Source of the DNA: Asaia astilbis JCM 15831
GTDB lineage: Bacteria; Pseudomonadota; Alphaproteobacteria; Acetobacterales; Acetobacteraceae
NCBI RefSeq assembly: GCF_000613845.1
Contig: NZ_BAJT01000001.1
Span: forward strand, 1 to 64,000
Length of the DNA: 64,000 bases
Reading direction: 5' to 3'
Shown here: piece by piece, positions 40,505 through 49,416 of the stretch
How the letters are laid out: every line of letters starts with the position of its first letter
Position numbering within the stretch: position 1 is the first letter of the stretch
Notes under the pieces: model-generated
Seen by the model: the letters and a program-made list of their open reading frames with translations, nothing else
Databases searched by the model: none
Told to the model about the DNA's origin: nothing
Made by a program: the position numbers and the translations under genes

Positions 40505-41314
40505 TCACGGCACGGGTTCGAAAAGGCAGTCATGCAGATGTTTCGTCAACGCTGCGTCTTGCGCAATCGCGTCGTCGAGTATCCCGGTGATTTCCCTGAG
40601 CGACAGGCTGTTCACAAGCCACGCCGCCTCGGCAGCTTTGAGGTCATCGAGAGTCAGGCTTCTTTCCTTGCATAGACCCAACCGGAGCAGCTCGGCACGC
40701 GCTGTGCCTGCTAGCGCGCCATCGTGCAAAGGAGGCGTAACCAGTCGCCCCTGTGAGAGAACAACAAGGCTCGCAGCACTTGCTTCGGCAATACGCACGC
40801 CATCGGCAGCCAGAAGAAGCGCGTCGTCATATCCTGCCTGATCGGCTTCGAGGCGGGAAAGAATCTGCGGCAAATAATTCAGATGTTTGATTCGGCTGAG
40901 GGGCGAGCTGCCGTCCCGGCGATAACGGCTGAGATGAAGATGACATGGGCCCGATGGGGGCGCAGGTGAGGCCTGTGTAATCAGAAGTGTGGGAGACGTT
41001 TTGGCGGCAGGCAATAACCCTCGGGGTCCCGGTCCTCTGGTCAGCGTCAGCCGTAAAGACCCTGACTGCAGACCATTGGCCTCGATGAGAGCCTCAAGGG
41101 AAGCACGCAGCCTGTCTACAGGCGGAAGAGGAATCTGAAGGAGCGTCGCGCCTTCAGCCAATCGGGCGAGATGCGCTTCAAGACGCCTGATGCGGCCCCG
41201 GCTCAGACGCATGGTTTCGAACACACCATCACCGAGCAGAAAGCCCCGATCCGAGGGATCGATCGCAAGCTGATCCGTGGTGATCAGATCTCCATTAAGC
41301 GAGGCATAGGTCAT
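40505..41314 (-). CDS. pabC: Aminodeoxychorismate lyase (class IV aminotransferase fold)
   Basis: A 269-residue PLP enzyme of fold type IV that releases 4-aminobenzoate and pyruvate in folate synthesis. The N-terminal LGDGVFETMRLSRGRIRRLEAHL, the PLP lysine in SRIKHLNYLPQI and the DDALLLAADGVRIAEASAASLVV block are characteristic. D-amino acid and branched-chain aminotransferases share the fold, but the four-base overlap (ATGA) with pabB points strongly to PabC. Convergent with cls, with 27 bases between the stops. Confidence 0.88.
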   Translation of the reverse strand: MTYASLNGDLITTDQLAIDPSDRGFLLGDGVFETMRLSRGRIRRLEAHLARLAEGATLLQIPLPPVDRLRASLEALIEANGLQSGSLRLTLTRGPGPRGLLPAAKTSPTLLITQASPAPPSGPCHLHLSRYRRDGSSPLSRIKHLNYLPQILSRLEADQAGYDDALLLAADGVRIAEASAASLVVLSQGRLVTPPLHDGALAGTARAELLRLGLCKERSLTLDDLKAAEAAWLVNSLSLREITGILDDAIAQDAALTKHLHDCLFEPVP

Positions 41315-42584
41315 GGCCGGAACATGTCTAGGAGGGGAGCAGCTTTGAGGAGGAGTTCCTCATATTCGCGTTCGGGGTCCGAGAGCGTGGTAATCCCGCA
41401 TCCGGCGCCCAAAGTGAGGCAATCGGATTTGAGCACGAGGCTGCGGATGACGACGCTGCTATCCAGAGCGCCGTCGGCCCCGATACGAAAAAGACTGCCG
41501 CAATAGGCGCCTCGTGACGCAGGCTCAGTTGCGTCGATGACTTTCAGGGCCTGATGTTTGGGTGCACCTGTCACCGAACCGGGAGGCAGCGTTGCGCGCA
41601 GCAGATCGAGCGCGGTCAGACCGTCGCTGAGCTGTCCGCGAACAGCCGAAACCAGATGATGCACATGCGTGAAACGCTCGACCTTGCACAGATCGGGCAC
41701 ATGCACCGAACCGAGATGCGCGACGCGACCGATATCGTTGCGCATCAAATCGGTGATCATCAGGTTCTCGGCATATTCCTTGTCGTCATGTGCCAGAGCC
41801 AAGGCGATAATGCTGTCTTCTTCCGGCGACTGCCCAAGTGGCGCCGTGCCCTTGATCGGTCGCGTCTCGATGAGCCTGTAGTCCATGCTGAGAAAACGTT
41901 CGACTGAAGCGCTGAGGAGGGCGAAATCCGGCGTGTTGAAATAGGCCCCGAAAGGAGCAGGAGAGACGCGCCTTACCCGACGATAAAGCGCGCTTGCTGA
42001 GAGCGGGGCTTCGAGGATGGCTCGGAACTGCGTTGTCAGATTGGCCTGAAACAGCTCGCCCTGATTGATACGGGCAATGATGTCCCTCACCACATCGCAA
42101 AACCCGTCGCGGTCAAGATCGGGCGTGAAAGTCAGGGGAGGGAGCGAAACGGTGGGCGCTGAGCAGCGCGGCAAGGGAACAGGAGGGGGCGCATCGCAGA
42201 AACTGCCCCAGAAGAGCTGTTTGTTCAGACGGTCGAAGACGAAGGCGCCTCATAACGGGCGAGGGTCAGGTCCGGGATGAAAGGCGCATGACGAGAGGGG
42301 ATCTTTTCGAGAGCAAGACCGGCCTCGTAGCTCGCAAGACCGATCAGCCCTCCGGTAAAGGGCAGGGAGGACGCCTGCGTTTCTGGCGGAAGCAGCGTAG
42401 CCAGACGCGCCCAGTCCGACGGCGTGTCACCCTTCAGTGTCGCAGACGGGCGGCAGCAGAAAAACGACCAGCGCGCACGGTCATTGGCTGCGCCGCCGCT
42501 GTCGAGAAGCGCAGACCAGGGTTCGTTTCCATATTGCGCGATGAAAGCGTCTGGCGAGCGCCAGGGCAGTTCCTTGACGAGCAT
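41311..42584 (-). CDS. pabB: Aminodeoxychorismate synthase component I, frameshift near 42246
   Basis: The chorismate-aminating subunit (424 residues after repair) of 4-aminobenzoate synthesis. The first 115 residues include LPFTGGLIGLASYEAG and are in one frame; the catalytic chorismate-binding domain (DIIARINQGELFQANLT, RPIKGTAPLG, NDIGRVAHLG, TLPPGSVTGAPK, GCGITTLSDPEREYEE) is in the next. One added base at about 42246 restores the joint RYEAAFVFDRLNKQLFWG. No glutamine amidotransferase (pabA/trpG) is adjacent, so it must be supplied from elsewhere. Its stop overlaps the pabC start. Confidence 0.9.
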
Positions 42585-42722
42585 CAGGTGAGCCCGCCGT
42601 GCTGTCGGGGCTTTTCATCGCAGAGCGGACGACAGACCGGGGTCATGGGGACGAAAAACCGCATGGACTGGCCTTACTCCGCGCGTTCCGGCTCGTCCAG
42701 AGCGCGCGGAAAGTCGTGTCGA

Positions 42723-43676
42723 TCAGGTGTTTTTTGGGTCGATGGTTTTGAAGCCGTAAGTGATGTAGTCGGGAATGACGCGTCCCTTCTCGACGCGTAC
42801 GCTCAGATAGCCCTCAGGCGTGCCCAGCCGCGTGCCGTGCCACCAGTTTCCCGATACGGCACCGCCGGTGATGTAGGGAATGCCGTGCCAGACAACGGTC
42901 TCGTACACATGGGTGTGGCCCTGAAAAACGCCAATCACGTTGTAATGGTCGAACAGGTCGAGCACCTGATAGGCATTTTTGACGCGTATGCCCTGATGGG
43001 TCGGGGCCTTGCCGGGAGGCGGGGCGTAGTCGTCGACCGCGGTGACAAGCGGAATATGGGTCGACACGATCACCGGTGTGCCAACCGGCATCGAGGCGAG
43101 ATCGTGGCTCAGCCAGGCGAGCTGTGCCGGGTCGATATACCCTTCATAGGCGCGGTCGGGCGTGATGCCGATGGAATCCAGCACAATGAAATGCACGCCT
43201 TTATGGTCGAAGGAGTAATAGGGCGCGCCGAAATTGTCGGTGTAATATTTCTTGCCGTAGAGCGGGTCTGAGGGCTCGATCCCGCTCTTGGTGTAGATGC
43301 CCATGCAATCGTGGTTGCCCATCGTGTTGTAAACCTGATGGCCCAGCGTCTCGGCTGTCTGCTTGTAAAGATCCATCAGGCTCAGGGCGCGGGATTTCGG
43401 CACACCGAGCGCGTCGAAAACATGGTCGCCCCCCTGAATGGTGAAATCGGCCTGAGCCGTTCGTGCCTGGCGGAAGCAATCGAGACAGCCTTTGGAGGCG
43501 GCCAGCTCAGGCTGGATATGCGTGTCCGTCAGAAAGAGAAAATTGAACGTTTCGTGGGGCAGCAGAGCAGGGCGCTGAGGCACGAGCGCAAGAGCGCGGT
43601 CACTGAGACCGACCGTTCCCGCAGCAAGGCCGGTCAGGGCTGCGGAACGAAGAAACCGGCGTCTTGGTAGAAGCAT
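42723..43676 (-). CDS. Tat-exported calcineurin-like metallophosphoesterase
   Basis: A 317-residue phosphoesterase with a twin-arginine signal (PRRRFLRSAALTGLAAGTVG), so it is probably folded in the cytoplasm and exported. The dinuclear metal site is complete: LTDTHIQ, IQGGDHVFD, MGNHDCMG, VSTHIPL and FQGHTHVYE. The substrate is unknown; relatives are purple-acid-phosphatase-like or cyclic-nucleotide phosphodiesterase-like. An 8-bp inverted repeat (TCCGCGCG at 42678, CGCGCGGA at 42703) just after its stop may act as a terminator. Confidence 0.9.
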   Translation of the reverse strand: MLLPRRRFLRSAALTGLAAGTVGLSDRALALVPQRPALLPHETFNFLFLTDTHIQPELAASKGCLDCFRQARTAQADFTIQGGDHVFDALGVPKSRALSLMDLYKQTAETLGHQVYNTMGNHDCMGIYTKSGIEPSDPLYGKKYYTDNFGAPYYSFDHKGVHFIVLDSIGITPDRAYEGYIDPAQLAWLSHDLASMPVGTPVIVSTHIPLVTAVDDYAPPPGKAPTHQGIRVKNAYQVLDLFDHYNVIGVFQGHTHVYETVVWHGIPYITGGAVSGNWWHGTRLGTPEGYLSVRVEKGRVIPDYITYGFKTIDPKNT

Positions 43677-43939
43677 GAAAGCACCCTGTTGGCGGAAAAA
43701 TGGAGGAAGAGTGCCGGAAGAAATACCGCCGCCCCTCTCGCACTTGGGTTAAGTTTCGGTGACATGACGGGCTTGTGTCCCGTGTGTTTGAGCTTCTGGG
43801 GCTGTCCCTCGATTGGCATCGAAAATGTAACGATGCGGGACCTGGGCTAGGAAGTTTGGCTCATTTCTGACCGGGTCTCCATTGACGCATTCAGCGGAAA
43901 TGGTCGTTATGACGTCGAACCGTTTTGTCAGGAAATGCG

Positions 43940-45724
43940 ATGCTCAGGCAGCAGAAAAACAGGCGCGATACAGGCCGCAAACTTGCTCTTCTGATGGGGG
44001 CAAGCCTCGTGCTTCTGCCACTCCAGGCCAAAGCAGACGGGATCGACAGCATTGTCAGCGATTATGACCGGTTCACCGCAGCGCTCGATCCGGTTTCTGC
44101 GGCATCGCGGGGCGATCAGGACGCTGCCGAGCGCTGGCCTGATGATACGCCTCAGGCTGAGGCCGCAAGACTGAAGCAGAGACTGGCCTTCAGGGAGCGT
44201 CTGTCTCATCTCGATCTCTCGACGCTTAAGGGCGAGGCGTTGCTGAGTGCACAGCTGATGATCTGGGAGAATGATCTGGCGATCGAAGGGCAGAAATTCG
44301 ATCCCTCGCGTATCCCCTTCACTAGCGATGAAGGCTTCTATCAGGAAGTCGGCTATGCGGCCGATAATACGCCGTTGCGCAGTGAAGCTGACGCACGGCA
44401 CTGGCTGGTCCGCATGGCGCGTATCGCCACCTATGATGCCCAGCAGACGGAGAATATGCGCAGAGGCATTGCCACGCAATTTGTCCAGCCGCGCCTGATC
44501 GCTGAAATCGCCCTGCATGCGGCTAAAGGGCAGGCAGAACTTCCCGAGCGGGATAATCCTGCCCTGCGTCCTTTCGACACGCTGCCCAAGACCATGCCCG
44601 CCGCGTTGCGTCAGTCGCTCCGCGCCGAGGGCGAGCGGATCGTGCATGAGAAGATCAAACCAGCCGAACAGGCGCTGGCCCGGTTTTTCGAGACCGAATA
44701 TCTGCCGGCAAGCCGTGACAGCCTTGGTGCGTCCTCCCTGCCAGACGGGCGCGCTTATTACGCCTATCTCGTGAAGAGCGAGACCACGACCAGTTTGACC
44801 CCTGACCGTATCTTCGAGCTCGGGCAATCCGAGATCGCACGTATCCATCGGGAGATGCAGCATCAGATGGATGCGGTTGGCTTTCACGGGGATTTCAAGG
44901 CGTTTGTTGCGACGATCAAGGCCGATCCGCGCTTTTATGTCACCTCACGTCAGGCGCTGCTCGAGCGGGCGAGTTTCCTCGCCAAGAAGATCGATGGCGA
45001 ACTTCCAAGGCTGATCGGCAAATTGCCCCGTCTGACTTATGGTGTGCGCGAGGTGCCGCGCGCGATTGAAGAAGGCTACACGACCGGGCGTTACGATCCG
45101 GGGAGCCCGGCTCTGGGGATTTCGGGTGGGCTGATGATCAATACCTCGCATCTCGATCAGCGACCGCTTTACGAATTGCCGTCTCTGGTCGCGCATGAGG
45201 GTGTGCCCGGGCATCACATCCAGATCGCGCTGGCGCAGGAGATGTCCGATCTACCGGGATTTCGACGCGACTATGCGACAACGGCCTTTGTGGAGGGCTG
45301 GGCGCTTTATTCCGAGCAGATCGTGAGCGAGATCGGACTTTATCCAACGCCCTATGAACGGTTCGGTCAGCTTTCGATGGAAATGTGGCGCGCCTGCCGT
45401 CTGGTCATGGATGTGGGTATTCATTGGAAAAACTGGTCACGCGATCAGGCACTGGCCTGTCTGCGGGAGAACACGGCGCTTGCGGAGAAAAATATCCAGA
45501 ACGAGACCAATCGCTACATTTCATGGCCTGGTCAGGCGCTCGGCTATAAAATCGGGGAGCTAACCATTCTCGATCTGCGCCATCAGGCCGAAAAAGCGCT
45601 CGGCACTGCATTCGATGAGAGGCGCTTCCACGATCTCGTTCTGGACGAAGGCGCGATGCCGCTTGCTCTGCTGCGTCAGCGTGTCAAAGACTGGATTGCC
45701 GCCGAAAAACATCACGCGCCCTGA
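43940..45724 (+). CDS. Exported DUF885-family metallopeptidase-like protein
   Basis: A 594-residue DUF885 protein with a signal peptide (KLALLMGASLVLLPLQAKADG). The family's zinc-peptidase-like helix is present as SLVAHEGVPGHHIQIALAQE, with FVEGWALYSEQIVSE downstream supplying the second glutamate. LGISGGLMINTSHLDQRP and the C-terminal WPGQALGYKIGELTILDLR are also typical. It is probably a periplasmic peptidase of unknown specificity. AGGAA lies 5 bases before ATG 43940; a GTG at 43925 is possible but less good. Confidence 0.87.
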   Translation: MLRQQKNRRDTGRKLALLMGASLVLLPLQAKADGIDSIVSDYDRFTAALDPVSAASRGDQDAAERWPDDTPQAEAARLKQRLAFRERLSHLDLSTLKGEALLSAQLMIWENDLAIEGQKFDPSRIPFTSDEGFYQEVGYAADNTPLRSEADARHWLVRMARIATYDAQQTENMRRGIATQFVQPRLIAEIALHAAKGQAELPERDNPALRPFDTLPKTMPAALRQSLRAEGERIVHEKIKPAEQALARFFETEYLPASRDSLGASSLPDGRAYYAYLVKSETTTSLTPDRIFELGQSEIARIHREMQHQMDAVGFHGDFKAFVATIKADPRFYVTSRQALLERASFLAKKIDGELPRLIGKLPRLTYGVREVPRAIEEGYTTGRYDPGSPALGISGGLMINTSHLDQRPLYELPSLVAHEGVPGHHIQIALAQEMSDLPGFRRDYATTAFVEGWALYSEQIVSEIGLYPTPYERFGQLSMEMWRACRLVMDVGIHWKNWSRDQALACLRENTALAEKNIQNETNRYISWPGQALGYKIGELTILDLRHQAEKALGTAFDERRFHDLVLDEGAMPLALLRQRVKDWIAAEKHHAP

Positions 45725-45736
45725 GAGGGTGAAAAT

Positions 45737-45773
45737 CAGGCAGATCAGGGAATGACTTCCCGTGATCTGCCTG
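45737..45773. terminator. Strong hairpin between DUF885 and SDR genes
   Basis: CAGGCAGATCA and TGATCTGCCTG form an 11-bp stem, continued by GGGA/TCCC inside with one bulged base. It lies between two convergent genes and most likely terminates both. Confidence 0.75.
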
Positions 45774-45779
45774 CGTAGG

Positions 45780-46526
45780 TCAGCGAAGGCCGCCCGAGGC
45801 GATAAGGGTCTCGCCCGTGAGCCAGCGGGAGTCGTCTGAGCCGAGGAAAACGGCCAGGGGGGCGATGTCCTGCACGGTGCCTGTACGACCGAGAGGCGTC
45901 TGGGCGATGACACCCTGTTCCATCTCCGACCCGATCACGCTGGCCGTCTGCGTTCCTTCAGTCTTGATCAGGCCCGGATTGATCGCATTGACCCGGATCT
46001 GACGCGGCCCAAGCTCTTTCGCCAGTGAGCTGGTGATGGCGTCGATGGCTCCCTTCGTGCCGGTATAAACGGCAGAATGGGCCGGAGTAACGCGCGAGAC
46101 GACCGAGCTGATATTGATGATGCTACCGCCTTCACCAAGATGCGGGCTCGCGGCCTGAATGACGAGCAGGGTGCCCAACACATTGATGTCGAAGAGACGA
46201 TGGAAATGGGATTCTGTGATGTCGTCGATCCCGGCGAACTCATAGACGCCCGAATTATTCACCAGAATATCGAGCCGACCGAAGCTGCTGATGGCCTTGT
46301 CGATCAGGTTGCCTGCATCGCTCTTCTTCGAGACATCGCCCTGCACAGCGACGGCTTTGCCGCCTGCAGCGGTAATGGCGGCGACGACCTTGTCCGCCCC
46401 CTCGCGGCTGGAAGCGTAATTGACGACAACCGAAGCCCCTTCCTTCGCCAGAGCCTGGGCGATTTCGGCCCCAATTCCTTTGGAGGCACCCGTAACGACT
46501 GCGACTTTACCTGAGAGCTTGCTCAT
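45780..46526 (-). CDS. SDR family oxidoreductase (3-oxoacyl reductase-like)
   Basis: A 248-residue classical SDR. TGASKGIGAEIA is the NADP loop, NNSGVYEF the structural motif, INISSVVSR holds the catalytic serine and YTGTKGAID the Tyr-x-x-x-Lys pair. The C-terminus ends GETLIASGGLR. The substrate is not predictable; such genes next to TetR regulators often detoxify aldehydes or ketones. The start at 46526 gives the normal SDR N-terminus; an upstream start at 46646 would run through the regulatory region. It is divergent from tetR and shares its operators. Confidence 0.88.
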   Translation of the reverse strand: MSKLSGKVAVVTGASKGIGAEIAQALAKEGASVVVNYASSREGADKVVAAITAAGGKAVAVQGDVSKKSDAGNLIDKAISSFGRLDILVNNSGVYEFAGIDDITESHFHRLFDINVLGTLLVIQAASPHLGEGGSIINISSVVSRVTPAHSAVYTGTKGAIDAITSSLAKELGPRQIRVNAINPGLIKTEGTQTASVIGSEMEQGVIAQTPLGRTGTVQDIAPLAVFLGSDDSRWLTGETLIASGGLR

Positions 46527-46619
46527 GAATGGTCTTCCTGAAGGGCTGCGTGCCTGGCCTGGAGAAAACGGTTCGGCATACGCAAAGAGGGAAAAGAGTA
46601 GGGTCCATGTCTTTATTTG

Positions 46620-46694
46620 TGGAGCGATTGCTCCAACATCATGCATATGAGGCGTCAGTCTCGGGTTTCAAGGATTTCTGGAGCGATGGATCCA
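46620..46694. promoter_or_regulatory. Paired TetR operators in the SDR/tetR promoter
   Basis: TGGAGC-GATT-GCTCCA at 46620-46635 is a perfect 16-bp palindrome. A second copy, TGGAGC-GATG-GATCCA at 46679-46694, differs at one arm position and the spacer and overlaps the tetR start codon. Their centres are 59 bases apart. This arrangement fits a TetR repressor controlling both itself and the divergent SDR gene. Confidence 0.75.
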
Positions 46695-47318
46695 AAAAAA
46701 AGTTCGACCACTCGGCGGCCGAGGGGCCGCCCTCCCGCATTTGACCGGGACGCAGTGGTTGATGCCGCCATGCGTCTTTTCTGGGACCGTGGATATGAGG
46801 GGACGAGCTTCGATGAGCTGATTGCAGTCATGGGGATCAGCGCCTCGAGTTTCTACAACAGCTTTGGGAGCAAGGAGGCGTTGTATCACGAGACGATCGA
46901 GGCTTATGCAAAGCAGGCTGGTACCTGGTTTAACGCAGCTTTGGCTGATAGCGCGACAACGGCAGCAGCCTTCCGCTCGCTCTTCGAGGTTGCTGCGTAT
47001 GAATTCACGCGGAGCGATCGACCCGCAGGATGCATGATTGCAGCAGCGGTTACGCAATGCTCTCCGGCTCAATCCCGGCTGAAAGGGATGATGATCGATA
47101 TGAGGCGCTTCAGTGAGGACGCGATGCGCCTGCGCCTTTCCATCGGGGTTAAGGAGGGAGATCTAGCGCCCCGTCTCGAGATCGATGTCCTGGCAGGTTT
47201 TTTCAGCACCGTGCTGCAGGGGCTCGGCGTTCAGGCCCGTGACGGAGCAAGCCGCGAAAAATTGATCGAAATTGGTCGCGTTGCTGCGGGCCTTCTAGAT
47301 GCCCGTCCCGACCATTGA
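46686..47318 (+). CDS. TetR/AcrR family transcriptional repressor
   Basis: A 210-residue regulator. The N-terminal helix-turn-helix (DAAMRLFWDRGYEGTSFDELIAVMGISASSFYNSFGSKEALY) is classic TetR. The C-terminal domain carries a conserved-looking AGCMIAAA and a long ligand pocket region like the YcdC/NemR-type subgroup that senses electrophiles; Cys residues at GCMI and TQCS could be sensors. The ATG at 46686 follows a GGAG and starts MDPKKSS; an upstream start at 46617 would translate through the first operator. It is divergent from the SDR gene. Confidence 0.85.
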   Translation: MDPKKSSTTRRPRGRPPAFDRDAVVDAAMRLFWDRGYEGTSFDELIAVMGISASSFYNSFGSKEALYHETIEAYAKQAGTWFNAALADSATTAAAFRSLFEVAAYEFTRSDRPAGCMIAAAVTQCSPAQSRLKGMMIDMRRFSEDAMRLRLSIGVKEGDLAPRLEIDVLAGFFSTVLQGLGVQARDGASREKLIEIGRVAAGLLDARPDH

Positions 47319-47508
47319 TGGATGGAGCTTTCAGAGGTGATGAGCGTGAAATATGAGGAAAGATCGTTATCATATGAAAGAGAGCAAGGCGTTTTACGCG
47401 TTGAAGTAAGAAAAGCTGGTCCCTAAATGTGGGCACGAATTAGAAGAAGTATTTCCGACACGTCTCTCTCGGGCTCCACCAGTTTTTGTAAAGGCATCAA
47501 AGCAGTCA

Positions 47509-48780
47509 ATGTCCATAGAAAGCTCTGCCAACGCTCCTAACCCCGAGGCACGGGCTTCATCTGGAGGCTCGAAAGAGGCTGCTGCGGAGCCTAATCCTTA
47601 TCTGGTGCCGACAGATCTGCCGACAAATGATGCGGGAGAGGGCATTTATTTCGACTTCAACTGGGGCGCCCGCGTTCTGTTGCCGCCTAAGCCTGACGGG
47701 CGCTGGCGGGCGACACTGACGGATCTGGATAATTCAACGATTATCTATCAGGGCGAACTTGAAGAGGGGCACCTCTCTTCGACCAAGAAATTCTATATTC
47801 GTTTTGCAATCGATGTGCAGCGTATTGCGTCGGACGGCACAGAAACTCAGGTTTTGCATCATGAGTTCGATGCACGTGACAAGATTGTGCTGGTGCAGCT
47901 CCCTGTCGGAACTCTCGGTGATACGCTCGGTTGGTTCCCTTATGTGGCGCGTTTTGCAGAGCAGAGCGGGGCGCGGGTTATCTGTTGTCTGGCAGGTGTT
48001 TTCATCCCGCTTTTCGCCAAGGCCTATCCTGAAATCGAATTGACGACGAAGGAAGATCTCGAAGAAAGCCCCCTGCGTTCGCAGATCTACGCGACCTATC
48101 ATGTCGGTCTCTTTTTCGATGATACTGACAATATTAATCAGCCCTGCGATTTCCGCTATGTCGGTCTGCATCGCACGGCGGGCTACATTCTGGGAGTCGA
48201 TCCCACAGAGTCAGCGCCGAAAATCGTCCTCGAAGACGATACACGTCCGATCGAAGAGCCTTATGTGTGCATTGCAACCCAAGCCTCGTCGCAGTGCAAA
48301 TACTGGAATAACCCGGGCGGGTGGCTGGGCGTCATAGCGTTTCTCAAAAAGCGTGGCTATCGCGTGATCTGCATCGATCAGAAGCCCTATAGCGGTACTG
48401 GCATCGTCTGGAATCAGATACCCCATGGGGCAGAAGATCAGACAGGTAATCGTCCTCTGACGGAGCGTGCACGCTGGCTCAAACACGCGGATCTTTTTGT
48501 CGGTCTGAGCTCTGGCCTGAGCTGGCTCGCCTGGGCTGCAGGCACGAAGACGGTCATGATCTCCGGCTTTACGCATCCGAATAACGAGTTTCAGACGCCT
48601 TGGCGGATCATTTCATGGCATGCCTGCAATTCCTGTTGGAACGACCCCCGTCACATGTTCGACCATAATGATTTTCTCTGGTGCCCGAGGCACGCCAACA
48701 CCGAGCGGCAGTTCGAGTGTTCCAAACTGATTTCAACTGACGTGGTTACCAAAAACATCGCTGACGCTTTAGAAGCCTGA
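47509..48780 (+). CDS. Autotransporter-type protein O-heptosyltransferase (TibC/BAHT family)
   Basis: A 423-residue GT9-like glycosyltransferase that, in the family, transfers heptose from ADP-heptose to serines of autotransporter adhesins. Signatures are LPVGTLGDTLGWFPYVARF, the nucleotide-sugar site ATQASSQCKYWNNPGGW and SSGLSWLAWAAGTKTVMISGF. A four-cysteine metal finger (CNSC, WCPRH, FECSKLI) binds iron in TibC and is complete here. The first 30 residues are low-complexity. No autotransporter or heptose-synthesis gene is in the window, so its acceptor must lie elsewhere. It is flanked by AT-richer accessory DNA. Confidence 0.9.
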   Translation: MSIESSANAPNPEARASSGGSKEAAAEPNPYLVPTDLPTNDAGEGIYFDFNWGARVLLPPKPDGRWRATLTDLDNSTIIYQGELEEGHLSSTKKFYIRFAIDVQRIASDGTETQVLHHEFDARDKIVLVQLPVGTLGDTLGWFPYVARFAEQSGARVICCLAGVFIPLFAKAYPEIELTTKEDLEESPLRSQIYATYHVGLFFDDTDNINQPCDFRYVGLHRTAGYILGVDPTESAPKIVLEDDTRPIEEPYVCIATQASSQCKYWNNPGGWLGVIAFLKKRGYRVICIDQKPYSGTGIVWNQIPHGAEDQTGNRPLTERARWLKHADLFVGLSSGLSWLAWAAGTKTVMISGFTHPNNEFQTPWRIISWHACNSCWNDPRHMFDHNDFLWCPRHANTERQFECSKLISTDVVTKNIADALEA

Positions 48781-49416
48781 TTTTTGCGTTAAAGGTGTCG
48801 GCATGTAGTCCCAACTAGAAAACAATCCACCTTTAGCCGAGTGCCCAACAGAGGCAGAATATAACATTTGCGTCGCGATAAAATGCACTGCGGCTCATAC
48901 CAGTGCAGATGATCCTACAATCTTGAGATCACAGAGAAGCTCTGCACGTTTTATTGTCGAGTTCGATCTGTTAGTTAAATATGGTGGTTCATTGCGTTCT
49001 CATCGTTTCAATGGAGCTCTGTAAAACAGCCATTTTTATCCCCTGGGTATCGATCTCCAGTAGATTGGCTCTAAGATCTTCTGGCGGAAAGGTGAGGTTT
49101 GGTGTTGCCGCTTTTCGTGATGAGCATGAGGCGTGCTGTGTTATCCCTTGATGAGTGGCAAATCTGCGAGCCTCAGGTTAACGCGGCGCGTCTTAGGAAG
49201 AGAACGTGTGCTGTGCCAACTGCGTTGGACTGCATTTGCGATTTTCTGCCGCCACCGGCACGGCGCGAAATGGCAGGTGGTCCCGTCAGGACTGGTACCT
49301 TGCCATGAAGCGTCCACGATGCGTTGCCTAGTGAAAGCCTCTCTATGTTGACTGCGGTGGGGGCTATGCTTCTAATAAGAACTCTAGCGCAGTCTGTTTA
49401 AGAGGTTTGACAAAGC
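48781..49416. other. Non-coding stretch with a possible transposase remnant
   Basis: About 636 bases without an intact gene. Between about 49130 and 49310, two adjacent frames encode LSLDEWQICEPQ and LRWTAFAIFCRHRHGAKWQVVPSGL. This order resembles the N-terminus of IS4/IS5-type transposases (a D-E-W start, then a WR-LP-like motif), broken by at least one frame change. No inverted repeats or target duplications are clear. The remaining sequence is AT-rich and shows nothing recognisable. Confidence 0.35.
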
